A DNA stretch of 64,000 nucleotides from Pseudomonas sp. B21-048 (GTDB lineage: Bacteria; Pseudomonadota; Gammaproteobacteria; Pseudomonadales; Pseudomonadaceae). The stretch covers positions 930,001-994,000 of the forward strand of contig NZ_CP087168.1 in NCBI RefSeq assembly GCF_024748615.1, in the 5' to 3' direction. Made by a program: the position numbers and the translations under genes. Shown piece after piece: positions 28,994-38,242 of this stretch (positions within the stretch are counted from its first letter, which is position 1; every line of letters begins with the position of its first letter). The notes below the pieces were generated by a model, which was not told the DNA's origin, did not search any database, and was given only the letters and a program-made list of their open reading frames with translations.

Positions 28994-29256
28994 GTGCCGG
29001 CGTTCATTCAACATCGGCGAAAGCGAGCGACAGTTCGTCGGCACGAGTTGGGGCATGCGATGCCAACAAGCAGTGAGCTGCAAGTGCTGAAACTGATTGC
29101 ACTGGGTCATTCCAATCAAAAAATTGCCGAAACACTCTTTATTTCACTGCATACGGTTAAAACTCACGCGCGGCGCATACATGGAAAGTGGCGTGTCGAG
29201 CGCAGGACGCAAGCGTGGCCAAGGCCAAGTTATTAGGGGGGGCGAGCTTATACTAA
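28994..29256 (+). pseudogene. Remnant of a LuxR-type transcriptional regulator (C-terminal HTH, frameshifted)
   Basis: SELQVLKLIALGHSNQKIA followed by LFISLHTVKTHARRIHGK and VERRTQA is a GerE/LuxR helix-turn-helix of the MalT-like C-terminal type. After TQA the frame is lost. Skipping one base near 29215 restores VAKAKLLG, the usual end of the family, ending at a TAA at 29254-29256. No ATPase or receiver domain lies upstream, and the N-terminal 40 codons are not recognisable. Only the DNA-binding tail remains. Confidence 0.75.
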
Positions 29257-29424
29257 GCGGAAAATTAATAGGTGGGCCTCCGGTTAGATTCGGGGGGGCG
29301 GTTACACAGGGTTTAAGTTGTAAATGATTGGTATCGCTTAACTGTTTTTATATTGAATGGCCCTGAACTAGTTTTGATTAGGCGAATGTCGCGTCTGGTT
29401 ATTAAACTTTTCAAGGGCAAAAAA
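29257..29424 (+). other. AT-rich leader before the toxin-like gene
   Basis: No gene is visible. The region is poorer in GC than its surroundings (TTTTTATATTG, GTTATTAAACTTTTC) and contains G-runs. It probably carries the promoter of the following gene, but no confident -35/-10 pair can be set. Confidence 0.4.
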
Positions 29425-31842
29425 ATGAACATGATGAATGCATACGTTCCTCACGCTATCGACAATCGTCCGCAATGGCTTGAACGTGCCAGTGTTGCCG
29501 ATCAACTTAATTATGGCGAAATGGAACAGCAGTTGATTGCCAATCAGGTCGATCTGGACAAACAACTTGGGGCGCAGGCCAGTTTGCAGATTTATGCTCG
29601 GGATGTGGCCAGCAAACTTCTGCAGTTGGAATTTGACAGCGACCTTGATCCCGACACACTTATGACCACCAGCCAATATCGGTTCGAGGAGGCCGGCTGC
29701 ACAATTAGTCAGGAAGACAAGCGTTCCCTGACGGATTTATTGTTGTGCGGGCAGCATGAGGAAGGCCAGCGGGCAAACATCACATTTGAGGGTAAAGGCA
29801 TTCCCGCCCGATTGAATCAGCAATGGCTGGAGGAATACTTGGACGAGGACATGCGCGCGGCTTATGGCAGAGATTTTCGTGCTGCGTATGAACGCCACAC
29901 TGTGCTCGCAGCGATGAACAATGTCACCCGGGATCAGCTATTGCTGAGCGCATTTGCCGCGAAGCTTCGTGGACATCTCACCGACACCAATTTTCAGCGG
30001 GTCAGGCGTGCCGTGAGTGGTGATACGAACCTGACGCTGGCGTCTTTGAAGCTGACGAGTGACAGCCCCCTAAACACTCGACCGTTCATGGGGCTGGTTG
30101 CTATCGGAAGCCGCAGCCCCAGCCAGGATGACTGGCTCCTCTACGCTGCGGATTCGCCGGGTGGACAGGACTGGTATGAGTTGCCGAGTTTCAGGCGACT
30201 GAGCGGTGATATCTGCGGCTGGATGGCCAAGCCAGAAGGGCGCGACTATCTGCTCTGGCGAGCCCATGCACTGGATCGCGAAGTGATCGGCGGCCACCTG
30301 AAAAAGGTCTCGCAACGTCCCGATCTATGGCGGGGTGTCGAGCCGGTGCCAACCCCCTACACAGGGGCCGAGGTGCTGAATACGGTTGTGTTCAATCATC
30401 GTGCGTGGCTGGTGGCGCAGGAAGAAAGCCAGACGCCCTATTACTATCGCACCGCATCCAATGAGTTGCGTCAGACCTTTGCGCGCATCAATACCGAACT
30501 CAAGGCGCTGAAAACCATTGAAGTCCGTGAGGGCGGCTTTATCACCTATGAGCGTTTTTGCCATCAACTGGTCAAGCAGCGTGTGGAGGGTGTCCTTCTT
30601 GGCAGAGGCGAAGTTGTCGTGATCGACCCTGATCGAATTTACGTGCAAGTCAGTGAGAATCAACAAATGACACTGACTCGGCTGATTGCCGACGAAGTGC
30701 ACTTTTACGCTGACGACGTCGGTCTGGACCTGTATCCGCGCTTTACCGTGGCGACTGACCACCCGTCACTCGACACACTTGATATCCGCGATATCGCCGG
30801 TTGGTCAAGAGCGTTGCGCGCGGGCGAGCAGTACATCGATATGTTGCGCACGACTTATGTTAACCGCTCCCATCCCGACGGCATCTTCAAGCGAAGGATT
30901 TACATAGGCATCATAAAACGTCAAATGACCATGGCAGCCATGCAGGCGCTGTTCGCCGGACGCTTGCCGAAGGAACACTTCGACGAGCTGAAGAAGGTGG
31001 TCGTGGCATTTGATCACTCGCAACCGGACTGGCCGGTGGGCGAGGCACCTGGAGATGTGCGTCACAGTGCCTTGTTCCAACTCCATCTCAAGGGACGTCT
31101 GGTGGTCGGGGTGTATGTTTTCAGGCTGCATTTCGCCGGGAAGGTCGAGGAATACCTGTACACGCCTGACGCACCGGACGGTTGCGAGCTGCGGCCATTC
31201 AACGATTTCGTAAGTGGGGTGAAAACCCGCGGCCTGGGCGACTATTTCTACGAGCGAATACACGAGAAGTATCAGCCGCAGGTCGGTACTTACCTGACCG
31301 ATCTTGAACAATTGGCCAACTTCTCCGAGGCGCCGACGCTGGAGCGTAACAGTCGGGTCACGGACTTGTACTACTGCTATAGCGACGTGCTGGGCAAGGT
31401 CATCTCCGATGTTGACGAGAAAACCCGAAGCCTTGAAGAAATCATTATTGGTCTGAGCTACGACGCCGTTGTAACGGCCGTCAGCATCATTGGCATTGTC
31501 TTTCCGCCCGTCAGTATCGCGTTGGGCGCAGCCTTGCTGGGCAAGAATCTGGTGCAAGGCGTGGAGGCCTACTCCGTAGGCAATCGGGCCAACGCCCTGA
31601 TCCATTTCAGAGATGCGCTGATTGAGTTGGCGTCGCTGGGCAAGTCGGGGTATGGGAGTTTGCAGCCCACAAAATTGCAGCAGGACCTGATCGGATTGCT
31701 GGGGGATGTGTACACCGTGGAAAAGCTGTTCACCCAAGCCACTGGCCAACCTCAACTGCATGAGCGGGCACTGGCGGTGATTCAGCAGGTTCTCGACGAT
31801 CCTCAAAGCGCTACCAGCAAAACTACCATCATCCGGCGCTAA
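29425..31842 (+). CDS. Dermonecrotic toxin (DUF6543) domain protein
   Basis: An 805-residue protein of a Pseudomonas family annotated with the dermonecrotic-toxin N-terminal domain. Supporting segments are FIAVATDHPSLDT-like text near residue 440, HPDGIFKRRIYIGIIKRQMT and DYFYERIHEKYQPQVGTYLTD. A hydrophobic stretch, VSIIGIVFPPVSIALGAALLG, lies near residue 685. Family members often continue into LRR or NEL ubiquitin-ligase domains; this one ends soon after the hydrophobic segment, so it is a short form. No secretion signal or immunity gene is evident. AAGGG precedes ATG 29425. Confidence 0.7.
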   Translation: MNMMNAYVPHAIDNRPQWLERASVADQLNYGEMEQQLIANQVDLDKQLGAQASLQIYARDVASKLLQLEFDSDLDPDTLMTTSQYRFEEAGCTISQEDKRSLTDLLLCGQHEEGQRANITFEGKGIPARLNQQWLEEYLDEDMRAAYGRDFRAAYERHTVLAAMNNVTRDQLLLSAFAAKLRGHLTDTNFQRVRRAVSGDTNLTLASLKLTSDSPLNTRPFMGLVAIGSRSPSQDDWLLYAADSPGGQDWYELPSFRRLSGDICGWMAKPEGRDYLLWRAHALDREVIGGHLKKVSQRPDLWRGVEPVPTPYTGAEVLNTVVFNHRAWLVAQEESQTPYYYRTASNELRQTFARINTELKALKTIEVREGGFITYERFCHQLVKQRVEGVLLGRGEVVVIDPDRIYVQVSENQQMTLTRLIADEVHFYADDVGLDLYPRFTVATDHPSLDTLDIRDIAGWSRALRAGEQYIDMLRTTYVNRSHPDGIFKRRIYIGIIKRQMTMAAMQALFAGRLPKEHFDELKKVVVAFDHSQPDWPVGEAPGDVRHSALFQLHLKGRLVVGVYVFRLHFAGKVEEYLYTPDAPDGCELRPFNDFVSGVKTRGLGDYFYERIHEKYQPQVGTYLTDLEQLANFSEAPTLERNSRVTDLYYCYSDVLGKVISDVDEKTRSLEEIIIGLSYDAVVTAVSIIGIVFPPVSIALGAALLGKNLVQGVEAYSVGNRANALIHFRDALIELASLGKSGYGSLQPTKLQQDLIGLLGDVYTVEKLFTQATGQPQLHERALAVIQQVLDDPQSATSKTTIIRR

Positions 31843-31868
31843 TGACAGCCCGCAGGTGGTAGTTCCGC

Positions 31869-32660
31869 TCAGCGACCGGGATCGTCAACCTGATACCCCA
31901 TCCGCCAACTCACGGCCTGGGTCGCTGCCAGCAAACGCTGCGCCGCCGGGCCGCTTTCGTCGGCATGGAACAACGAAGTGGGGCCCACGATGGTCATCAC
32001 CGCCACCACTTGCCCGACCGCATTGAACACCGGGGCCGACAACGCATCCACGCCGGGCATCAGCAAGCCGTGCACATGGTGCAAGCCGCGTGCACGGATC
32101 TGTTCGCACAATGTGGCGTAAGCCTGCTCATCGGCCAACGGATGAACGTCGGCGGCGCGGACTTCGAGATCGCGCAACTCATCGGTTTCGCGGTGGGGTA
32201 AATAGGCACTGAACACCAGCCCTGTCGACGAGCTGAGCAACGGTAAAACCGAGCCCAATTGCGTCACTACCGTCACCGCCCGCACCGCCGGTTCGATGTG
32301 CACCACTGTCGCACCCTGATTGCCCCACACCGCTATAAAGCAGGTCTCATTCAGCTCATCACGCAACTCGGCCAAGGGCAGGGCGGCGACTTTAAGCACG
32401 TCCATACTGTTCAAAGCAGCCAGGCCGACCCGAAGCGCTTCACGGCCGAGGCCATAGTGGTTGGTGGCGGTGTTCTGCTCGGCAAAACCGCTGGCGATCA
32501 GCGCCTGTAGATAGCGGTGAACCTTGCTCGCCGGCATCTGTACGTGTTCGGCCAGGCGCGACAATGAGGTCGAAGGCGACAACTCGGCAAGCGCCTTGAG
32601 GATGTCGGTGCCGACCTCGGCCGAGCGGACTTTCTGTTTACCGTTGCTTTCGCTGGTCAT
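31869..32660 (-). CDS. hmgR: IclR-family repressor of homogentisate catabolism
   Basis: A 263-residue IclR protein. The winged HTH (about 12-75; LSRLAEHVQMPASKVHRYL) is followed by an effector domain (about 90-255; AVWGNQGATVVHIEP, LPLLSSSTGLVFSAYLP). It is divergent from hmgA, the arrangement of P. putida HmgR, which represses hmgABC and is released by homogentisate. A 17-bp palindrome in the shared promoter is the likely operator. It converges with the toxin-like gene. Confidence 0.9.
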   Translation of the reverse strand: MTSESNGKQKVRSAEVGTDILKALAELSPSTSLSRLAEHVQMPASKVHRYLQALIASGFAEQNTATNHYGLGREALRVGLAALNSMDVLKVAALPLAELRDELNETCFIAVWGNQGATVVHIEPAVRAVTVVTQLGSVLPLLSSSTGLVFSAYLPHRETDELRDLEVRAADVHPLADEQAYATLCEQIRARGLHHVHGLLMPGVDALSAPVFNAVGQVVAVMTIVGPTSLFHADESGPAAQRLLAATQAVSWRMGYQVDDPGR

Positions 32661-32722
32661 GGAGGCGGTGTGATCCCGGGACGAATGGGCGTCTTTATAG
32701 CTTGACGGTCAATACCAATCAA

Positions 32723-32748
32723 ATTACGTTATGCGTAATCTAATTACG
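32723..32748. promoter_or_regulatory. Probable HmgR operator: ATTACGTTATGCGTAAT plus a third half-site
   Basis: ATTACG (32723-32728) and CGTAAT (32734-32739) form a perfect 17-bp palindrome with a 5-bp centre. A further ATTACG follows at 32743-32748. The TTACG and CGTAA cores start exactly 10 bp apart, one helical turn. It lies in the hmgR-hmgA divergent region. A 17-bp palindromic operator is described for P. putida HmgR. Confidence 0.75.
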
Positions 32749-32824
32749 ATAAAAATAACCCAGGCGTGCCAAGACCTCTTCAGCAGAGTGCCAGGCCATT
32801 GTCTACTCCCGTTCAGGAGGCTCC

Positions 32825-34129
32825 ATGAACCTCGATTCAACGGCGCCAGCGCTGGCTTATCAGTCAGGCTTTGGCAACGAATTCAGCAGCGAAGCATTGC
32901 CCGGCGCACTGCCCGTCGGCCAGAACTCCCCGCAAAAAGCCCCTTACGGCCTGTACACCGAACTGTTCTCCGGTACGGCCTTTACCATGGCGCGCAGCGA
33001 AGCACGACGGACCTGGATGTACCGCATTCAGCCGTCGGCCAACCACCCGGCATTCGTCAAACTGGATCGGCAGCTGGCCGGCGGCCCATTGGGTGAAGTA
33101 ACCCCCAATCGCCTGCGCTGGAACCCCTTGGACATTCCGACCGAACCGACCGATTTCATCGACGGGCTGGTGAGCATGGCCGCCAACTCGGGCGCGGAAA
33201 AACCCTCCGGGATCAGTATCTATAACTACCGCGCCAACCGTTCCATGGAGCGCGTGTTCTTCAACGCCGATGGCGAACTGTTGCTGGTGCCGGAACTGGG
33301 CCGCTTGCGCATCGCCACCGAACTGGGCGTGCTGGAGCTGGAACCGCTGGAAATCGCCGTCCTGCCTCGCGGGCTGAAATTCCGCGTCGAACTGCTCGAC
33401 CCGCAAGCCCGCGGCTATATCGCCGAAAACCATGGCGCCCCTTTGCGCCTGCCGGATCTGGGGCCGATCGGCAGTAATGGCCTGGCTAATCCCCGCGACT
33501 TCCTGACGCCAGTGGCCCATTACGAAAACCTCAATCAACCGACCACCCTGGTGCAGAAATTCCTCGGCCAGTTGTGGGGTTGCGAGCTCGATCATTCGCC
33601 GCTGAACGTGGTCGCTTGGCACGGCAATAACGTGCCGTACAAATATGACCTGCGCCGTTTCAACACCATTGGCACGGTCAGTTTCGATCATCCGGATCCG
33701 TCGATTTTCACCGTCCTGACCTCGCCAACCAGCGTGCATGGTTTGGCCAACCTCGACTTCGTGATCTTCCCGCCACGCTGGATGGTGGCCGAGAAGACAT
33801 TCCGTCCGCCGTGGTTCCACCGCAACCTGATGAACGAATTTATGGGCCTGATCCAGGGCGAATACGATGCCAAGGCCGAAGGTTTCGTACCCGGCGGCGC
33901 CTCGTTGCACAGCTGCATGAGCGCCCACGGCCCGGACGGCGAGACCTGCACCAAGGCGATCAACGCTGAACTGGCGCCGGCTAAAATCGATAACACCATG
34001 GCCTTCATGTTCGAGACCAGCCAAGTGTTGCGTCCGAGCCTATTCGCCCTGGATTGCCCGCAACTGCAAAACAATTACGACGCTTGCTGGGCCACGCTGC
34101 CCGCCACTTTCGACCCGACCCGGAGATAA
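32825..34129 (+). CDS. hmgA: Homogentisate 1,2-dioxygenase
   Basis: An Fe(II) ring-cleaving enzyme that turns homogentisate into maleylacetoacetate in tyrosine and phenylalanine breakdown. The protein has 434 residues. [20 protein letters not shown] is the typical N-terminus. The metal site is in the C-terminal cupin: [15 protein letters not shown] has His and Glu ligands, and [14 protein letters not shown] the third His. A GGAGG-like site (CAGGAGG) precedes the ATG. fahA follows after 3 bp. Confidence 0.97.
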   Translation: MNLDSTAPALAYQSGFGNEFSSEALPGALPVGQNSPQKAPYGLYTELFSGTAFTMARSEARRTWMYRIQPSANHPAFVKLDRQLAGGPLGEVTPNRLRWNPLDIPTEPTDFIDGLVSMAANSGAEKPSGISIYNYRANRSMERVFFNADGELLLVPELGRLRIATELGVLELEPLEIAVLPRGLKFRVELLDPQARGYIAENHGAPLRLPDLGPIGSNGLANPRDFLTPVAHYENLNQPTTLVQKFLGQLWGCELDHSPLNVVAWHGNNVPYKYDLRRFNTIGTVSFDHPDPSIFTVLTSPTSVHGLANLDFVIFPPRWMVAEKTFRPPWFHRNLMNEFMGLIQGEYDAKAEGFVPGGASLHSCMSAHGPDGETCTKAINAELAPAKIDNTMAFMFETSQVLRPSLFALDCPQLQNNYDACWATLPATFDPTRR

Positions 34130-34132
34130 CCC

Positions 34133-35437
34133 ATGACTCAGACTTCCATCACTCGTAGCTGGGTTGCCTCCGCCAACGGCCACGCGGATTTTCCGCTGCA
34201 GAACCTGCCGTTGGGCGTGTTCAGCGTGAAGGGCTCCGCGCCGCGCAGTGGTGTGGCGATCGGCGATCACATTTTTGATCTGGAAGCGGCACTGGATGCC
34301 GGCCTGTTCGATGGCATTGCGAAGAAAGCAGTCGAAGCCACCCGTGGCGGCCAGTTGAATGCGTTCTTCGAATTGGGTCGCGAGGCTCGTGTCGCTTTGC
34401 GCGAACGTCTGCTGGAACTGTTTGCTGAAGGCAGCACCCTGCACGGCAAGATCGAGGCTCAAGGCGCCAAACTGCTGCCGCTGGCGGCGGATTGCGAAAT
34501 GCACCTGCCGGCGAGGATCAACGACTACACCGATTTCTACGTCGGCATCGAGCACGCGCAGAATGTCGGCAAACTGTTCCGCCCGGACAACCCGTTGCTG
34601 CCGAACTACAAGTACGTGCCGATTGGTTACCACGGCCGTGCCTCGACCATTCGCCCGTCCGGCACTGACGTTCGCCGTCCGAAAGGCCAGACCCTGCCGG
34701 CCGGTCAGACCGAGCCGACATTTGGTCCGTGCGCACGTCTGGACTACGAACTGGAACTGGGTATCTGGATCGGTCAGGGCAACGCGATGGGCGACTCCAT
34801 CGCCATCGGTGACGCCGCCGATCACATCGCCGGTTTCTGCCTGCTCAACGACTGGTCGGCGCGGGACATCCAGGCTTGGGAATACCAGCCGCTGGGTCCG
34901 TTCCTGTCGAAGAGTTTCATCACCAGCATTTCGCCGTGGGTGGTGACGGCCGAAGCGCTGGAGCCGTTCCGTCGTGCCCAGCCTGCGCGCCCGGAAGGCG
35001 ATCCGCAGCCGCTGCCGTACCTGTTCGACAAACGTGATCAGGCCGCCGGTGCCTTCGACATCGAACTCGAAGTGCTGCTACTGACCGAATCGATGCGCGA
35101 GCAAAATCTGCCAGCCCATCGCCTGACCCTCAGCAACACCCAACACATGTACTGGACCGTTGCACAACTGGTTGCGCACCACAGCGTCAACGGCTGCCAG
35201 TTGCAGGCCGGTGATCTGTTCGGTTCTGGCACGCTGTCGGGCCCTGAAAACGGTCAGTTCGGCAGCCTGCTGGAAATCACCGAGGGCGGTAAAAAGCCGA
35301 TCGAACTGGCGTCGGGCGAGGTGCGTAAATTTCTTGAGGATGGCGACGAAATCATCTTGCGCGCGCGTTGCAGTCGCGAGGGTTTTGCTTCCATCGGTTT
35401 CGGCGAATGCCGTGGCAAAGTGTTGCCAGCGCGCTAA
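34133..35437 (+). CDS. fahA: Fumarylacetoacetase
   Basis: Hydrolyses fumarylacetoacetate to fumarate and acetoacetate, the last step of the pathway (hmgB in P. putida). The protein has 434 residues. DYTDFYVGIEHAQNVGKLFR (about 125-144) and PIGYHGRAST (about 163-172) hold the metal-binding Asp and catalytic His. DYELELGIWIG, LLNDWSARDIQAWEY and GSGTLSGPENGQFGS complete the FAH active site. It lies between hmgA and maiA in one operon. Confidence 0.97.
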   Translation: MTQTSITRSWVASANGHADFPLQNLPLGVFSVKGSAPRSGVAIGDHIFDLEAALDAGLFDGIAKKAVEATRGGQLNAFFELGREARVALRERLLELFAEGSTLHGKIEAQGAKLLPLAADCEMHLPARINDYTDFYVGIEHAQNVGKLFRPDNPLLPNYKYVPIGYHGRASTIRPSGTDVRRPKGQTLPAGQTEPTFGPCARLDYELELGIWIGQGNAMGDSIAIGDAADHIAGFCLLNDWSARDIQAWEYQPLGPFLSKSFITSISPWVVTAEALEPFRRAQPARPEGDPQPLPYLFDKRDQAAGAFDIELEVLLLTESMREQNLPAHRLTLSNTQHMYWTVAQLVAHHSVNGCQLQAGDLFGSGTLSGPENGQFGSLLEITEGGKKPIELASGEVRKFLEDGDEIILRARCSREGFASIGFGECRGKVLPAR

Positions 35438-35449
35438 GAGGGTCAGGTC

Positions 35450-36085
35450 ATGGAACTCTATACCTACTACCGTTCGACCTCGTCTTACCGGGTGCGTATC
35501 GCGCTGGCGTTGAAGGGGCTGGATTACCAGGCGCTGCCAATCAACCTGATCGCGCCGCAAGGTGGCGAACATCGGCAGCCGACGTACCTGGGCATCAATC
35601 CGCAAGGCCGGGTGCCAGCCTTGCGCACCGACGAAGGCGAGTTGCTGATCCAGTCACCGGCGATCATCGAGTACCTGGAGGAACGTTATCCACAGGTGCC
35701 ATTGCTGTCCAAAGACCTCGCTGCCCGCGCTCATGAGCGGGGCGTGGCGGCGGTGATCGGTTGCGATGTGCATCCGCTGCACAACGTCAGCGTGCTCAAC
35801 AAGCTTCGGCAGTTGGGACACGATGAGCCGCAGGTGGTGGAGTGGATTGGTCACTGGATCAGCCAAGGGTTGGCGACGGTGGAGCAATTGATCGGTGACA
35901 CCGGTTACTGCTTTGGCGATCAACCGGGGCTGGCGGACGTCTATTTGATCCCGCAGTTGTATGCGGCCGAGCGCTTCAATATTTCCCTTGAGGCCTACCC
36001 GCGAATTCGTCGAGTGGCGGCGCTGGCAGCGACACACCCAGCCTTCTTCCTGGCCCATCCGGCGAATCAGCCCGATACCCCGTAA
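35450..36085 (+). CDS. maiA: Maleylacetoacetate isomerase (zeta-class GST)
   Basis: A glutathione-dependent cis-trans isomerase from maleylacetoacetate to fumarylacetoacetate (hmgC). In the 211 residues, TYYRSTSSYRVRIALALKGL (4-23) holds the zeta-class Ser-rich active site, and ESPAIIEYLEERYP-like text (QSPAIIEYLEERYP) binds glutathione. The all-helical C-terminal domain has CDVHPLHNVSVLNKL. A gap of 12 bp separates it from fahA; it is the last gene of the hmg operon. Confidence 0.95.
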   Translation: MELYTYYRSTSSYRVRIALALKGLDYQALPINLIAPQGGEHRQPTYLGINPQGRVPALRTDEGELLIQSPAIIEYLEERYPQVPLLSKDLAARAHERGVAAVIGCDVHPLHNVSVLNKLRQLGHDEPQVVEWIGHWISQGLATVEQLIGDTGYCFGDQPGLADVYLIPQLYAAERFNISLEAYPRIRRVAALAATHPAFFLAHPANQPDTP

Positions 36086-36115
36086 CAAGGTTGTCAGAAA
36101 CAAGATCTTTTGCTT

Positions 36116-36919
36116 TTAATGCACGACCGAATTGGGCGGTAGGTGCCCGAGTCGTTCAGTCAGGCGAATCCTCTGAATCGGATCGTCACTGAGCAGCAGC
36201 GCATGCTCCAGGTCAAAGCGCTCGGCATTCGGGCAGTCCAGTCGTTGATAAAGGCTGGCCCGGGCCAGATAGTCGGAGGCGCTGGCGTTGCCCAATTCAA
36301 GGACGCGCTCGGCGTCGATCAGGGCGTCAATGTAGTCATCATTCGTGAGGTACAACTGGCGCAGGTTGCGCGACAACCGCTGCAGCATCTGCGCCGGTTC
36401 GGCGGTCAGCAAATGCTCGGCGCCAAGCTTCATGTTCGGGCCGTACTGACGTTGCAGCAATTCGCGACAATCATTGGGATACAGCCGTCGCCCACCGCAC
36501 GGGTCGAGCAGGTGATCGGCGCCTTGCACCCGCAGCAGGAAATGCCCGGGAAAGTTGACCCCGACCATGGGAATCTCCAGCCTTCTGGCCAGTTCCAGTG
36601 CAATCAGGCCCAGCACCAGCGGCTGCCCCCGCCGACGTTCCAGCACTTTATTGAGTAACGCCACTTGCGGGCGCAAGGGCGTGGAGTCGTCCTGGGCGAA
36701 TCCCAGGTCATTCATTCGTCGCAACAACGGTTGCGCCAATTCACTCACCGGCAGCATCGGCAACCCGTAGCTGACCCGCTGTTGCAGGTCCTTGAAGTCC
36801 GCCAGCACCGTCTCGGGATCCAGCTCTTTATCGTGCTCGGCGGCGATCCATAGCGCCGCCTCGAACAGCGCGGGCGGTGATCGTTGCAGACAGTCGAAAA
36901 AACGTTGGCGCGGGGTCAT
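36116..36919 (-). CDS. SirB1-family transglutaminase-like / TPR protein
   Basis: A 267-residue protein. An N-terminal region precedes a transglutaminase-like core (LLNKVLERRRGQPLVLGLI, then MVGVNFPGHFLLRV, then DPCGGRRL), and two TPR-like helical repeats are at the C-terminus (DYIDALIDAERVLELGNAS, ASLYQRLDCPNAERFDLEHAL). Family members lack a clear catalytic Cys and have no assigned reaction. It converges with maiA. ATG 36919 is chosen; 20 codons upstream is another. Confidence 0.82.
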   Translation of the reverse strand: MTPRQRFFDCLQRSPPALFEAALWIAAEHDKELDPETVLADFKDLQQRVSYGLPMLPVSELAQPLLRRMNDLGFAQDDSTPLRPQVALLNKVLERRRGQPLVLGLIALELARRLEIPMVGVNFPGHFLLRVQGADHLLDPCGGRRLYPNDCRELLQRQYGPNMKLGAEHLLTAEPAQMLQRLSRNLRQLYLTNDDYIDALIDAERVLELGNASASDYLARASLYQRLDCPNAERFDLEHALLLSDDPIQRIRLTERLGHLPPNSVVH

Positions 36920-37102
36920 CAAAATCTCCGGGGAATGCCTCGTTTTAGCCCCGTCACAGGCTTTCGTCCAGTGCTGCACACAGGTGGTAACAGGTTATGT
37001 CCGAAAGCGTTCAAAGCGGCGCCGCTTATTCCGGTGCGCTTCTGCAATTTTTGTGCGCAAGCCTATACTGGCGACTACAAGAAGTGATTCGGGAGCCCTA
37101 CG

Positions 37103-38122
37103 ATGTTCGCTCTCATGCAAAGCACTCGCCTTGAATCGCTGCACCTGAGCGTCGATCCGGTCACCGGGTTGAAGGCGGTGATTGCCATCCACAACAGCCG
37201 TCTGGGACCTGCCCTGGGCGGGTGTCGTTACCTTGCTTACCCCAGCGATGAATCCGCGATCGAGGATGCCGTGCGCCTTGCCCAAGGCATGAGTTACAAG
37301 GCGGCGCTGGCCGGCCTGGCTCAGGGTGGTGGCGTTGCGGTGATCGTTCGCCCGGCCCATGTGGAAAACCGCGCCGCGCTATTTGAAGCCTTCGGGCGTT
37401 GCGTCAACGAACTCGACGGTCGCTACATCACCGCCATCGATGCCGGCACTTCGGTGGCGGACATGGATTGCATCGCCCAGCAAACCCAATTCGTCACCAG
37501 CACCACCGCCGCTGGCGACCCTGCGCCGCACGCGGCCATGGGCGTATTTGCCGGTATTCGCAGCACCGCCATGGCCCGTTTGGGCAGCGATAATCTCGAA
37601 GGACTGCGCATAGCCATTCAAGGCCTGGGCAATGTCGGTTATGCCCTGGCCGAACAGCTACACGCCGCCGGTGCCGAGCTGCTGGTCAGCGACATCGATC
37701 ACGGCAAAGTGCAGCTGGCCATGGAGCAATTGGGCGCTCATCCCATCGCAAACGATGCTCTGCTCAGCACACCGTGCGACATACTCGCGCCCTGCGGCCT
37801 GGGCGGTGTGCTTAACAGCAACAGTGTGTCGCAACTGCGCTGCTCGGCGGTCGCCGGTTCGGCAAACAACCAACTGATCCATCTGGAAATCGCCGATCAG
37901 CTGGAGCGCCGGGGCATTTTGTATGCGCCTGATTACGTGATCAATGCCGGCGGGCTGATCTACGTGTCGCTCAAACACCGCGGGGAAGAGCTCACGACCA
38001 TTACCGCGCACCTGTCGAAAATCAGTTCACGGCTGACCGAAGTATTCGCCCATGCCCAGGCGGAAAAGCGTTCTCCGGCCCGGGTGGCGGATGAGTTGGC
38101 GGAGAAAGTGTTGTACCGGTGA
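37103..38122 (+). CDS. ldh: Leucine/valine dehydrogenase-like protein lacking the catalytic lysine
   Basis: A 339-residue Glu/Leu/Phe/Val dehydrogenase family protein. GLKAVIAIHNSRLGPALGG (22-40), MSYKAALAG with substrate-binding K66, the IDAGTSVADMD loop, NAD motif IQGLGNVGYALAEQL and YAPDYVINAGGLI are all present. The catalytic Lys of LeuDH (K80 in Bacillus, 12 residues after the K68 equivalent) falls on V78 here: GGGVAVI instead of GGGKAVI. Oxidative deamination is therefore doubtful. The gene heads the pdhABC operon and its product would link branched-chain amino acids to the keto acids. Confidence 0.9.
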   Translation: MFALMQSTRLESLHLSVDPVTGLKAVIAIHNSRLGPALGGCRYLAYPSDESAIEDAVRLAQGMSYKAALAGLAQGGGVAVIVRPAHVENRAALFEAFGRCVNELDGRYITAIDAGTSVADMDCIAQQTQFVTSTTAAGDPAPHAAMGVFAGIRSTAMARLGSDNLEGLRIAIQGLGNVGYALAEQLHAAGAELLVSDIDHGKVQLAMEQLGAHPIANDALLSTPCDILAPCGLGGVLNSNSVSQLRCSAVAGSANNQLIHLEIADQLERRGILYAPDYVINAGGLIYVSLKHRGEELTTITAHLSKISSRLTEVFAHAQAEKRSPARVADELAEKVLYR

Positions 38123-38242
38123 CGCTGTACCGGTGAAAAGTTTGAAAGGAGTGAGAGCCTATCCGGCCATTGCTCCCCAAGCCCTGCGCCACAAACGTCG
38201 GGCCTGACAAATGCACGCCGACTCACGCGTGCCAGGAGCCCT

